From NCBI RefSeq assembly GCF_016864375.1, contig NZ_CP069354.1, forward strand, positions 744,001 to 808,000: 64,000 nucleotides of DNA, written 5' to 3'. Source of the stretch: Microvirga sp. VF16. GTDB lineage: Bacteria; Pseudomonadota; Alphaproteobacteria; Rhizobiales; Beijerinckiaceae. Under the pieces are notes generated by a model. That model was not told where the DNA came from. It did not search any database and was given only the letters and a program-made list of their open reading frames with translations. Made by a program: the position numbers and the translations under genes. This document shows, piece after piece, positions 8,997-16,966 of the stretch (positions within the stretch are counted from its first letter, which is position 1; each line of letters opens with the position of its first letter).

Positions 8997-10190
8997 TTAG
9001 GTCTTCGCCACACCGATCGTATCGGCCATCTTCGCACCGCGAACGCCCATGGGCTGGTGAGCGCCTTCGGTGGTGTCCCTGGCCGTCTGATGCTCCATCT
9101 CAGCATTGATCTCGGCGCCGAGCAGGACGATCATGGTCGAGATCCAGATCCAGGTCATGAAGCCGATGACGGCGCCGAGCGAACCGTAGGTCTCGTTGTA
9201 GCTTCCGAAACTCGCCACATACCATGAGAACAGCATGGAGGCGGCGAGCCAAAGAACAGCGGCGATGAGACCGCCGGGCGTCACCCACTTCCACTCGGCT
9301 TTGTCGCGGCTGGGGCCGAAGCGATAGATCAGAGACAGACCGAGCACGATCCCGATCAGAAGCAGTGGCCAGCGCGCGAGCGCGAGCCACGTCTCCGCTC
9401 CCGAACCGATGCCGACGAAGTTGAGGATGATCGGAAGAACCACGATTCCGGCCAGCGCAAACAGAATGAAGCCGATGGCGCCGAGGGTGAAGGTCAGAGA
9501 CAGAAGGTTCAACTTGATGAAGCTTCTCTTCTCCTCCTCGCCATAGACGATATTGAGGGCATCAAAGATGGCCTTCATGCCGGCATTGGCACTCCAGAGG
9601 GACAGTCCCAAGCCGAAGATGAAACCGAACCCGAGAGTGCCGCCGCCCTGGGAGGCGATGCGGATAATCTGCTCGCGAATGATATCGAGAGCCCCTCCGG
9701 GGAGAACGCCCGATAGGGTATTCAGGTGATCCTGGATCGTCGCCGGATTGGCGAAGAGACCGTAGATGGAGACGAGGGCTGCAATCGCAGGAAAGACGGC
9801 GAGCAATGCGTAATAGGTCACGCCGGCCGCAACCGACATGATGCGGTCCTTGCCGAACTCTTCATAGGTGCGCCAGAGGATGTCCTTCCATCCGCGCGCC
9901 GGGATCTCGGCTGGCGTATCGGCGCTCCGCCCTCGCCCCTTCTCTGCGGCGGCCTGCGGTGGAGCATGCTGCTTTTCCGCAAAGTCCGAGTCGGTATTCC
10001 GTGCTTGTCCTGCGGCCCGTGCCGGGTGCGAGGACGGTCGTCCGGCGTCGGCCGGGATGGAACGGCGCTCTCCGCCAGCCACGAGGCGCACGAGCGCCCA
10101 TCCGAGAACCACGGCCCACATGGTCGTGACCGCCGAGAAAGAAGAGGATTGCCGCACTCCAGATTGCTGAATAGCCGGGTTATTCGCCAT
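8997..10190 (-). CDS. YihY/BrkB family protein with long N-terminal extension
   Basis: 397 residues. The C-terminal ~280 residues form a YihY/BrkB domain with hallmark segments (SVAAGVTYYALLAVFPAI near residue 140, LWSANAGMKAIFDALN, and GSLGAVIGFMTWIWIS). Ahead of it are one extra hydrophobic segment near residue 25 and a polar, probably disordered linker of about 80 residues. The family function is unsettled. The start is ATG at 10190. A possible EcfG-type promoter lies 56 bases upstream (10246-10271, minus strand), suggesting stress control. Confidence 0.85.
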   Translation of the reverse strand: MANNPAIQQSGVRQSSSFSAVTTMWAVVLGWALVRLVAGGERRSIPADAGRPSSHPARAAGQARNTDSDFAEKQHAPPQAAAEKGRGRSADTPAEIPARGWKDILWRTYEEFGKDRIMSVAAGVTYYALLAVFPAIAALVSIYGLFANPATIQDHLNTLSGVLPGGALDIIREQIIRIASQGGGTLGFGFIFGLGLSLWSANAGMKAIFDALNIVYGEEEKRSFIKLNLLSLTFTLGAIGFILFALAGIVVLPIILNFVGIGSGAETWLALARWPLLLIGIVLGLSLIYRFGPSRDKAEWKWVTPGGLIAAVLWLAASMLFSWYVASFGSYNETYGSLGAVIGFMTWIWISTMIVLLGAEINAEMEHQTARDTTEGAHQPMGVRGAKMADTIGVAKT

Positions 10191-10245
10191 ACTCGGACAC
10201 AGCCTCGTTTATCGGGTGCCGGCCCGATGGCCCGGCTCAACCGTA

Positions 10246-10271
10246 AACTGCCCGATTCACGCAGCGGTTCC
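10246..10271 (-). promoter_or_regulatory. Possible EcfG-type promoter of the yihY paralogue
   Basis: On the minus strand GGAAC (10271-10267) is followed after 17 bases by AGTT (10249-10246), against the alphaproteobacterial general-stress consensus GGAAC-N16/17-CGTT. One of nine fixed bases differs. The gap to the ATG at 10190 is 55 bases. Confidence 0.4.
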
Positions 10272-10453
10272 ACGCACTTATCGGACACAAGCAGTTCCGG
10301 GATCGCTCATACCGCTGGGCCTGGCCGCGAGCGCGACCGGGTCAGGAAGGGGCGAACCGGGCTGTGCATGCCGGTATTTTGATCGTGGGCCTTAACCCGG
10401 ATGCAAGATTCTCTGGACCAGTGTCTGTCTCAATCCACCGAGGAGGATCTGAG

Positions 10454-10663
10454 ATGGACGAGTGGTCAGGACGCAAGTGGGAGCCGGTGACCGAGGAGCG
10501 TCTGCTCCGGGCGATCGATGTGCTCGTCGAGATTGCGAAGGAGCACGGGCCGACCTTCAATCCGGTTCTCGATACGGTTCGGCAGGAGCTGCACGACTTC
10601 CGGAAGCGGAGCCAATCCGTACCCGATCAGGCTGCCGAAACCCCACTTCGCAAGGCGGGCTGA
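10454..10663 (+). CDS. Small hypothetical protein
   Basis: 69 residues from the ATG at 10454, chosen because GAGGAGG precedes it; an in-frame upstream start would lack a ribosome site. The protein is charged, amphipathic and helical in appearance (ITEERLL-like start, then LDTVRQELHDFRKRSQ), without a membrane segment. Its function is unknown. It is divergent from the YihY paralogue and convergent with the 78-residue protein gene. Confidence 0.65.
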   Translation: MDEWSGRKWEPVTEERLLRAIDVLVEIAKEHGPTFNPVLDTVRQELHDFRKRSQSVPDQAAETPLRKAG

Positions 10664-10690
10664 GACGGCTGTTGCTGCAACGTTTGAAAG

Positions 10691-10729
10691 GGAGCGCCGC
10701 CAGTAACTTCGCTGCCAAGCGGCGCTTCC
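10691..10729. terminator. Hairpin between convergent small genes
   Basis: GCGCCGC (10694-10700) pairs with GCGGCGC (10719-10725), with partly matching flanks. The loop is 18 bases. It sits between two convergent genes, ending at 10663 and 10758. No T tract is present, so the terminator role is inferred from position. Confidence 0.4.
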
Positions 10730-10757
10730 GGTCTCGCTTCATGAGAGGGCCGATCTG

Positions 10758-10994
10758 TCAGGCGGGCTGGAGCTGCTCCTCCCGTACGAGGCGCTCCGGG
10801 CCTTCCTGGTTGCCCTTGATGTGATACTGGAAGCCGGTGCTATCCGCCGGCAGCAGGCGGGTGACCTCCCATGTCTCCTGCGGCCGCGTGACATCGATGG
10901 TCGTCACCATGTTGAGAAAGGCCTCAACGGTATTCGTGCTGGCGAACTTGACCAAGCGCACTTGGTCTCCAATCTTGAATTTGTGCGACGCCAT
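10758..10994 (-). CDS. Small hypothetical protein, SH3/KOW-like
   Basis: 78 residues from the ATG at 10994, preceded by GGGAG with six-base spacing; the longer frame from 11042 would read through the promoter. The pattern KFKIGDQVRLVKF, then WEVTRLLP, QYHIKG and ERLVREEQL looks like a small beta-barrel of SH3/KOW type. I do not know a function. Its upstream region carries the divergent EcfG-like element at 11032-11058, which suggests expression in the general stress response. Confidence 0.7.
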   Translation of the reverse strand: MASHKFKIGDQVRLVKFASTNTVEAFLNMVTTIDVTRPQETWEVTRLLPADSTGFQYHIKGNQEGPERLVREEQLQPA

Positions 10995-11031
10995 GTTCCG
11001 CTCCCCCGCTTGGAAAACTACCTGAGCAGTA

Positions 11032-11058
11032 GGAACTAACATAGGTTAGTTTCGTTCC
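11032..11058. promoter_or_regulatory. Divergent, near-symmetrical EcfG-type promoter
   Basis: Plus strand: GGAAC (11032-11036), 16 bases, CGTT (11053-11056), an exact match to the EcfG general-stress consensus. Minus strand through the same bases: GGAAC (11058-11054), 16 bases, AGTT (11037-11034), one mismatch. The middle holds CTAAC-ATAG-GTTAG (11036-11049), an inverted repeat. The plus-strand start codon at 11066 is only 9 bases past CGTT, so that transcript would be leaderless or nearly so; the minus-strand gene starts 40 bases away and has a normal ribosome site. Confidence 0.7.
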
Positions 11059-11065
11059 ATCGCAC

Positions 11066-11452
11066 ATGATGAACACTTATTCAGATAACAGCCCAGTCGT
11101 CCTGCTTGTCGAGGATGAACTCCTCGTGCGGATGGCAGCGGCTGACGATTTGCAGAATGCTGGCTTTCATGTGTTGGAAGCTGCCAATGCCGATATAGCC
11201 CTTGCCGTGCTGGAATCCTGTTCCGATGACGTAAAGGTGCTCTTCACGGATATCGATATGCCCGGGTCCATGAATGGTCTCGACCTTGCTGAAAGCGTTC
11301 AGCAGCGATGGCCGCACATTTCTCTGTTGATCTCATCCGCCTATCACAAACCCCATCGCGGGCAGATCCCCGATGACGGGCGCTTTGTGCCGAAACCATA
11401 TTCCAGCGAGGATGTGGTTCAGCACATCCGCGAGCTCGTGACGAGCCATTGA
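11066..11452 (+). CDS. Single-domain response regulator
   Basis: 128 residues forming a bare receiver domain: acidic pocket VEDE near residue 16, phosphoacceptor Asp in FTDIDMPG near residue 64, a serine-rich LLISSAY in place of the usual Thr/Ser strand, and Lys in FVPKPYS near the C terminus. There is no output domain, so it should act by protein contact or as a phosphate sink. The start is ATG 11066 or 11069. It lies directly behind an exact EcfG promoter match and is therefore probably part of the general stress response. The cognate kinase is not visible. Confidence 0.88.
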   Translation: MMNTYSDNSPVVLLVEDELLVRMAAADDLQNAGFHVLEAANADIALAVLESCSDDVKVLFTDIDMPGSMNGLDLAESVQQRWPHISLLISSAYHKPHRGQIPDDGRFVPKPYSSEDVVQHIRELVTSH

Positions 11453-11460
11453 GGTCAGGC

Positions 11461-12372
11461 TCATACCTCGACAAACCAAGCTTTGCGGTAAATCTCTCCG
11501 AGGCCTGCGCTGCTGACGGTGATAGTCATCTCGAAGCTTCGCGTGTCACTTGGCTGAACGAGAACGACGCCAGGCTTGGTGGCGAATTCGCCCTCGAAGC
11601 CCTCGGGATCGGCGTGACCCTGCCATGGCTCGATACAGATGTAGCCGGCTCCGGGTTTGGTCCAAATGCCCAGATGCGGCATATCCGGAAAATCGACGCG
11701 GATCGAACCGCCATCCGGTGCGCCATAGGTGACGGAACGGCTCTCGAGACGGTCGAAGACAAGGGCATCCGTTTCGAAAAGATCGTCGCGCAAGGACAGC
11801 ACGCGTGCCTGAACGGGGCTGGCCTCGGCATCGTGGCCGATAAGGCCGTCGACAGGCCGGCGGATGGGAGCCGGCTCATCACGCTCGAAGCGGATCGCGT
11901 GAACGTCGCGCGGCGCTCCATAGGGCAGGGGCCAGCGAAACGCCGGATGGAAACCGAAGGAGACCGGCATAATCGCGGAACCGGTATTGGTGACCGATGC
12001 CGTGATCGTCAGTGTGGCGTCCTCGATTCCGTAGGACACGTCGAGCTGGAATGGGAATGGATATTGCTTGAGCGTGGCCTCGCTGGAACTAAGGCGAAAG
12101 CGGCACAGGGATGAATCGGCCTCTACAGGCTCGAAGCGAGAGATGCGTGCAAAGCCGTGCTTCGGCAGCGCATATTCCGATCCGGCGACCTGTATGCGGT
12201 CGTTCCTCACACGGCCGACGACAGGAAAGAGCAGGGGAGAACGCCCGGTCCAGAAGGCAGGGTTGCCGTCCCACAAAAGATCCCGGCCCTCCTTGTCCTG
12301 GAGCCGAATGAGTTCAGCGCCGTTCTCGGACACCTGGGCCTGCATTCGTGGGCTCGAAATGGTAACGCTCAT
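11461..12372 (-). CDS. Aldose 1-epimerase family protein
   Basis: 303 residues. Visible family features are LLFPVVGRVRND, the KHGFAR motif with the catalytic-type histidine, SFGFHPAFRWPL, and GIWTKPGAGYICIEPWQGHAD with a likely catalytic Glu. It resembles LacX/YeaD-like mutarotases, which interconvert alpha and beta anomers of sugars or sugar phosphates; the substrate is unknown. I chose ATG at 12372 (AAGGAG, 8-base spacing) over the 12396 start. It converges with the response regulator gene, whose stop lies 8 bases away. Confidence 0.85.
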   Translation of the reverse strand: MSVTISSPRMQAQVSENGAELIRLQDKEGRDLLWDGNPAFWTGRSPLLFPVVGRVRNDRIQVAGSEYALPKHGFARISRFEPVEADSSLCRFRLSSSEATLKQYPFPFQLDVSYGIEDATLTITASVTNTGSAIMPVSFGFHPAFRWPLPYGAPRDVHAIRFERDEPAPIRRPVDGLIGHDAEASPVQARVLSLRDDLFETDALVFDRLESRSVTYGAPDGGSIRVDFPDMPHLGIWTKPGAGYICIEPWQGHADPEGFEGEFATKPGVVLVQPSDTRSFEMTITVSSAGLGEIYRKAWFVEV

Positions 12373-12498
12373 CCGGACGACTCCTTGCCTTATCATCCCA
12401 ACCTTAGCACGATGCAGTGGTCAACACCGATGCAAGCTTGGGAGGTTCAGGCAGGGTCGAAAGAAGGCCATGCGCAGCAGTGGCCTCAGATCCGGGAA

Positions 12499-12888
12499 CT
12501 ATTGTGCTTCCCTGACCAGCTTCGGCAGGGATCTGACCAAGTCGCCCGGATTGAAGGGCTTTTCCCACCGGGGAATGCCAGCATAGACTGGAGGCACTGA
12601 TGCCGGAGCATAGCCGGTTGCAAACACGAAGGGCACGCCCTGTTCGATCAGGATGTCCGCAATCGGGAAAACAGTCGCCCCGCGCAGGTTGATATCGAGC
12701 ACGGCCGCGTCGATCAGCTCCGCTGACGAGAGAAGAGCCAAAGCCTTCTCCTGATCGGCAGCGGGCCCGACGACCTCTGCACCAAGCTTTTCCAGGGCCT
12801 TGGCCATATCGTCAGCGATGAAGTACTCGTCCTCGACCACCAGGATCCGGCAACGGGCTAAAGACTGATTGAATACAGGAGACTCCAT
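12499..12888 (-). CDS. FAT-GUY type single-domain response regulator
   Basis: 129 residues from the ATG at 12888, preceded by GAGGA with 7-base spacing. The receiver domain has the acidic pocket VEDE, phosphoacceptor Asp in AVLDINLRG, and the motif PFVFATGY followed by a proline-rich stretch and EKPF. PFxFATGY is the signature of FAT-GUY receivers, single-domain regulators found widely in alphaproteobacteria, one of which (SdrG of Sphingomonas) works in the general stress response. An EcfG-like promoter lies about 70 bases upstream. The partner kinase is not in the window. Confidence 0.85.
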   Translation of the reverse strand: MESPVFNQSLARCRILVVEDEYFIADDMAKALEKLGAEVVGPAADQEKALALLSSAELIDAAVLDINLRGATVFPIADILIEQGVPFVFATGYAPASVPPVYAGIPRWEKPFNPGDLVRSLPKLVREAQ

Positions 12889-12957
12889 ACGCTTTTCCTC
12901 GTCCAGCCTTTTGACCGCATTCTCCTTTGATCGGCTCGTTCGAGCGCTTTGAAGGAT

Positions 12958-12982
12958 AACATGGGTCAAGGACTGGCGTTCC
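12958..12982 (-). promoter_or_regulatory. EcfG-like promoter of the FAT-GUY regulator
   Basis: On the minus strand GGAAC (12982-12978) is followed after exactly 16 bases by TGTT (12961-12958), one base off the GGAAC-N16-CGTT consensus. The regulator's ATG (12888) is 69 bases downstream. Confidence 0.5.
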
Positions 12983-13030
12983 AAGCGACGCCGCGAGGAT
13001 CAGAAGGCGGGAATGCTCCCTTCTCTTGGC

Positions 13031-13059
13031 TGGCCCTTCGGGTCCGCACGATGCGCTAG
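13031..13059. repeat. Dispersed repeat copy supplying a stop codon
   Basis: Shares TGGCCCTTCGGGTC and a CCGCACG...GCGCTAG end with the copy at 44969-45018. The CTAG end holds the TAG stop (13056-13058, minus strand) of the GGDEF-EAL gene. It looks like a short copy of an intergenic repeat family. Confidence 0.6.
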
Positions 13060-16052
13060 CCGCTCAGCAGCTTGACGTTTCTCTCGTTGCGGGGCTTCAC
13101 GAGCATTGTACTCCAGCGTGTCAGGAGATCTGGAACCTGCGACGCGGCCATCGGTTTTGAATAGAGATAACCCTGAGCATGGTCACAGCCCAACTCACGC
13201 AGGCGCCGCGCCTGACCGTGCGTTTCCACGCCTTCCGCCGTCACCTGAAGCTGCAGGCTTCGGCCGAGACTGATGACGGCGGCGACGATGGCCTCATCAT
13301 CGGAATCATGCTCCAGATCCCGCACAAAGCTTCGGTCGATCTTGATGTGATCGACCGGGAACTGTTTCAGATGGGTCAGCGAGGCATAACCGGTGCCGAA
13401 ATCGTCGAGAGCGATCTGGACACCATGCTGGCGAAACTGCGCAAGTGCGGAAGAAACGTTGCTTGAGTTTCTTCCGAGAAGGACCGTTTCCGTGACCTCG
13501 ACCTCGAAGAAGACGGCCGGAACCTTAAGCCATTCGAGTGTTCTCAACATGTTATCGACAAGACCCGATTGGCCGAACTCAGCTGGAGACAAGTTGAGCG
13601 CAATGCGACCGAAGGGCAGATCCTGATCGAGCCATTGGCGCACATCCGCTGCAATCTTCGAGATCAGAAGCTTGCCGACGGAGGTTGCAATTTCATGGTC
13701 CTCGAAGACGGCTCCGAAGAAGCTTGGTGTTAGAATGCCCTTGCTCGGATGTTGCCAGCGCGCCAGCGCTTCGAGACCGACGATCTCACCTGTCGAGAGG
13801 CTCACCTTCGGTTGGTAAAACGGGATAATCTCATCGTTGGCGATTGCTTCACGCATTCCTCGGCCCAGAGAAACGCGCTGCTCAATGACCCTGCGCATCT
13901 CAGGCGAGTAGGTAACGACCCGGTTGCGGCCCTGAGACTTCGCCTGGTACATGGCAATGTCAGCATCCTTGACCAGCTCCGCCGGTGTCCCGTCATGCTC
14001 GGGGAAGGCTGCGATGCCGATGCTCACGCGACTGACGAGGGTTCGTTTCTGGTAAGTGAAGGGTTGGCGCAACGTCTCCGCAATCAGGGCACCCAGGCGC
14101 GTCGCATTCTCGAGCTTGAGCGGATCGACGACGAGCACGGCAAACTCATCGCCGCCGATCCGAGCCACGGTATCGCACCCTCGGACCATGGCGGAGAGAC
14201 GGCGCGCTGTCTCCTGCAACAGGGCGTCACCCGCGTCATGACCGAGGGTATCGTTGATATCCTTAAAATCATCCAGATCGATCAGCAGGAGGCTCATGCT
14301 CGTGCCGCTTTGCTTGGCTGCGGTAAGAGCCGTCTCGAGGCGACGCTGGAAGAGATTGCGGTTGGGGAGGCCTGTGAGCGCATCGTGATTGGCCGAGCGC
14401 CAGATTTCCTCTTCCGCCTCCTTCTGCTCGTTGATGTCGAACGTGACGCCTACGATTCGATCGGGGCCCGCCTTCTCTGCCCGCGCCCGCAGCCATCGGA
14501 TTTCACCGCCCGGCATCACATAGCGGCATTCAACCGAGTCCGAGCCGCTGATCTGTATCCGCTCCAGAAAGTTCTCTACCCTCTGACGATCTTCCGGATG
14601 AATCCCGGTCATGAAGGTCTTGTCGGCTCCGGACGTGATGCCCAGGAGAGCAAGCGAGTTCTCGGACCGTGTCGTGGCCCCTGTGAGTGGGTTGAACTCC
14701 CACGCGATCATATGCGCAGCCTTCAGGGCAAGCTGAAGGCGTTCCTCGCTCTCGCTGAGCGCCTGCTCGGATTGCTTGCGCTCATGAATATCCATGGCAA
14801 TGCCGAACCATTGTTCAATCTTGCCTTGCTCGTTCTTGAGGGGCTGTCCCCGAACAATGAACCAGCGATACATCCCGTCGGATGCACGGCGAAGAGGCAT
14901 TTCCAGTTCGAAGGATATGCCGCTTTCGAGCGTCTCCTTCCATCGCTCCAGAACCCGGTTACGATGGAGAGGATGGATGACCGCGATCCATCCTTTGCTT
15001 CCCCTGTCAGGCTGCAAGCCTGTGTACTCGTACCAGACATCGTTGCAGTATGTGAATTCGCCGCCCGGATCGCTGAACCAGACCACCTGTGGCGATGTGA
15101 AAGAGAGCGGCATGACGTCGATCAGCGTGCGGAGACGCTTCTCGCTCTTGCGTAAGCTCTGCTCAGTTCGCCGAAACTCCGTGATGTCACGAGAAATGCA
15201 CAGAAAGCCTTGCGGACTTCCATTCCGGGTCATGATGGGGGTTATGACCACATCCCACCACTTCTGCGTCCCTGTCGCGGTTGCACAGGGGCCCTGAAAG
15301 CGGCCGGTCCCGCCGGCCTTGGCCTTTTCGACTGCTTCGTATGCCTCTTCTCCGGCAATGCTGCTCCAGAGATCTGTCCAGGTGCGCCCCTCGATCGTGC
15401 TGAAGTCTGTCACCTCCATCGCACGCAGGCCCCCCTGACTCATGAAGCGGAGGCGACCCTGAAGGTCGAAGACTTTGATACAATCGTCGGAACTTGACAG
15501 AAGACGCTGCGTGAACTCTTCGCTGGCCGCTGCAGCCCTGGTGGCGAGTTTCAACTCCAGCTGAGTCATGACGGCCTGAGCGAGGCCCATCAGCGCCTCT
15601 TTCTGCCGTTCGCTCAGCCCCTGAGGGCGCGGTTCACGATCGAGGACGCATAGCATCCCAAGCGGCAAGCCACCCTTCGTCCTTAAAGGCGCCCCCGCAT
15701 AGAAGGACAGTTCAGCACATTCCTCGATAGCGGGTCTGTCTCGAAATCGAGGGTCGGCAGCCATGTCGGGAATGATGAGCAATCCCGGCTGATGAATGGC
15801 ATGGTTGCAGATGGAGATCTCGCGGGGCGTCTCGGCGAGCTCAAGGCCGATCCTGGCTTTGAACCACTGCCTGTGCTCATCCAGGAAGGAAATGACTGCG
15901 ATTGGAGCGTCGCAGATCTGTGCTGCGATCTTTGCAATGCTGTCGAACTCAACTTCCGGGCCGGTATCCAGAATGTCGAACTTCTGGAGTGCAGCAAGAC
16001 GGTCGACCTCCTTCCATGGAGGCAGAGTGCTGTGACCAGAACATTCTACCAT
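13056..16052 (-). CDS. GAF-PAS(x3)-GGDEF-EAL cyclic-di-GMP protein
   Basis: 998 residues. The order is: GAF sensor (about 1-165), three PAS/PAC units (about 170-290, 300-430, 435-550), GGDEF (about 560-720) and EAL (about 735-985). The cyclase motif is intact GGDEF, preceded by RGCD at the position of the RxxD product-inhibition site. The EAL motif (EALAR) and the DDFGTGYASL loop are intact, so both synthesis and breakdown of c-di-GMP are possible. There is no membrane segment, so it should be cytosolic. It lies beside the flagellar regulon, where c-di-GMP often sets the motility-sessility balance. The start is ATG 16052. Confidence 0.92.
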   Translation of the reverse strand: MVECSGHSTLPPWKEVDRLAALQKFDILDTGPEVEFDSIAKIAAQICDAPIAVISFLDEHRQWFKARIGLELAETPREISICNHAIHQPGLLIIPDMAADPRFRDRPAIEECAELSFYAGAPLRTKGGLPLGMLCVLDREPRPQGLSERQKEALMGLAQAVMTQLELKLATRAAAASEEFTQRLLSSSDDCIKVFDLQGRLRFMSQGGLRAMEVTDFSTIEGRTWTDLWSSIAGEEAYEAVEKAKAGGTGRFQGPCATATGTQKWWDVVITPIMTRNGSPQGFLCISRDITEFRRTEQSLRKSEKRLRTLIDVMPLSFTSPQVVWFSDPGGEFTYCNDVWYEYTGLQPDRGSKGWIAVIHPLHRNRVLERWKETLESGISFELEMPLRRASDGMYRWFIVRGQPLKNEQGKIEQWFGIAMDIHERKQSEQALSESEERLQLALKAAHMIAWEFNPLTGATTRSENSLALLGITSGADKTFMTGIHPEDRQRVENFLERIQISGSDSVECRYVMPGGEIRWLRARAEKAGPDRIVGVTFDINEQKEAEEEIWRSANHDALTGLPNRNLFQRRLETALTAAKQSGTSMSLLLIDLDDFKDINDTLGHDAGDALLQETARRLSAMVRGCDTVARIGGDEFAVLVVDPLKLENATRLGALIAETLRQPFTYQKRTLVSRVSIGIAAFPEHDGTPAELVKDADIAMYQAKSQGRNRVVTYSPEMRRVIEQRVSLGRGMREAIANDEIIPFYQPKVSLSTGEIVGLEALARWQHPSKGILTPSFFGAVFEDHEIATSVGKLLISKIAADVRQWLDQDLPFGRIALNLSPAEFGQSGLVDNMLRTLEWLKVPAVFFEVEVTETVLLGRNSSNVSSALAQFRQHGVQIALDDFGTGYASLTHLKQFPVDHIKIDRSFVRDLEHDSDDEAIVAAVISLGRSLQLQVTAEGVETHGQARRLRELGCDHAQGYLYSKPMAASQVPDLLTRWSTMLVKPRNERNVKLLSG

Positions 16053-16238
16053 TCGAAAACTGCCCGCTCGGAAGCATCTGAGTATTCAGGACATGTCGGA
16101 GTCTGACCGACACAACGGAATGGCATCATGCCTCGAGCGAACCTCTATCCGTCGCTTGCAGAATATCCGGGCTTAAAACCGGTAAAATGGCAGAGCGTCA
16201 TGCCGGCCCATAAAGAGGGCGTGCCATAGTGCTGACTG

Positions 16239-16251
16239 ACGTATTGTCCGC
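16239..16251 (+). repeat. 13-base direct repeat, copy 1
   Basis: ACGTATTGTCCGC, identical to 16831-16843 and 592 bases from it. Both are in the same intergenic region upstream of ftcR. Copy 2 also overlaps a TACGTA word. Confidence 0.6.
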
Positions 16252-16593
16252 AATAATTTGAACTATAGTCGGTTCAAGAAATAACTTTTTGGCCCGGTCG
16301 TGGTCAAGAAGCGGCGGAACTCCTCGATCATTTACAGTTAACAAAGAACCGCACTCGGGGCTTGTTATGACTTCTGGATCTGATGCTTGTCTTGAAGCAG
16401 CAAATCTCAATTCAGGAGTTTAGGTCAGGATTCTAAATTGCAGCCATGAAGAGAGACATGCCTCACGCAACCTTCATCGTGCACTAAATCATACACGGTT
16501 AGCTGGGGCGTAGTGGAATCCTGGTCTCCCACCATGAGATTCGGTCAGACCGCTTCTATCGCTGAAGGCCGGCCCCGTCTCTGACTGAGTGTA

Positions 16594-16627
16594 ACTACGT
16601 ATGATGAAATTGCGGGAAATACGTAGT
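16594..16627. promoter_or_regulatory. Inverted repeat ACTACGTAT-N16-ATACGTAGT upstream of ftcR
   Basis: A perfect 9-base inverted repeat (16594-16602 with 16619-16627) with a 16-base spacer, placing the two TACGTA cores 24 bases apart. Further TACGTA words are at 16830-16835 and 16926-16931. It is a candidate operator; the binding protein is unknown. Confidence 0.5.
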
Positions 16628-16777
16628 GATTCAGTTTCGAAGCAACCCTGTATGGGAACGGCTTCGCAACTCTGATACGTCGCTCCTGGAAAAACATCTG
16701 TCTTGTCAGACTCTTGGTGTGCCTGCCGGAGAAAGCGCCTGTCGGCCGCTTCCCTCAAAACCTGTCGTAAGAACTGC

Positions 16778-16805
16778 TTAAGGTTCGTTAAGGGGCATTA
16801 ACCAT
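16778..16805 (+). promoter_or_regulatory. Phased TTAA array with TTAACCAT, possible CtrA site
   Basis: TTAA at 16778-16781, 16788-16791 and 16798-16801, each spaced 10 bases apart; the last reads TTAACCAT (16798-16805), matching the CtrA half-site. The full CtrA consensus is TTAA-N7-TTAA, while here the gap is N6, so the match is imperfect. It lies about 160 bases upstream of the ftcR start. Confidence 0.4.
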
Positions 16806-16830
16806 AACCCTGAGAGCGCTCCCTTTATTT

Positions 16831-16843
16831 ACGTATTGTCCGC
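16831..16843 (+). repeat. 13-base direct repeat, copy 2
   Basis: ACGTATTGTCCGC, identical to the copy at 16239-16251, 124 bases upstream of the ftcR start. Confidence 0.6.
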
Positions 16844-16966
16844 GGGAGCAACGAAATATACCTTCTGGACATCGCCGCAGATCGCGAACAAGTTGAGTAA
16901 AAAAATTGCAAGCGGCAATAATAGATACGTAAAACGCACTTAATTACTAAGGCGGGGCAGAAGAAA

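Larger units (their letters stand above)
16053..16966. other. Long non-coding region upstream of ftcR
   Basis: About 910 bases with no gene I can support. Short open frames at 16198-16410 and 16489-16758 (minus) have no family resemblance. It holds a 13-base direct repeat (16239-16251 and 16831-16843), an inverted repeat ACTACGTAT/ATACGTAGT (16594-16602 and 16619-16627), TACGTA at four places, and three TTAA words at 10-base spacing (16778-16801). All suggest a complex promoter region for ftcR. Confidence 0.6.

Noticed and set aside
13749..15155. 468-residue plus-strand open frame inside the GGDEF-EAL gene
   Set aside because: It is a shadow of a gene with clear GAF, PAS, GGDEF and EAL motifs; no independent family signal.
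16648..16674. EcfG-like GGAAC...CGTC upstream of ftcR
   Set aside because: The spacer is 18 bases and the -10 element is CGTC, so it departs from the consensus in two ways.
16198..16758. Short minus-strand open frames upstream of ftcR (70 and 89 residues)
   Set aside because: Sequences look random, starts are unsupported, and the 89-residue frame runs through the TACGTA inverted repeat.
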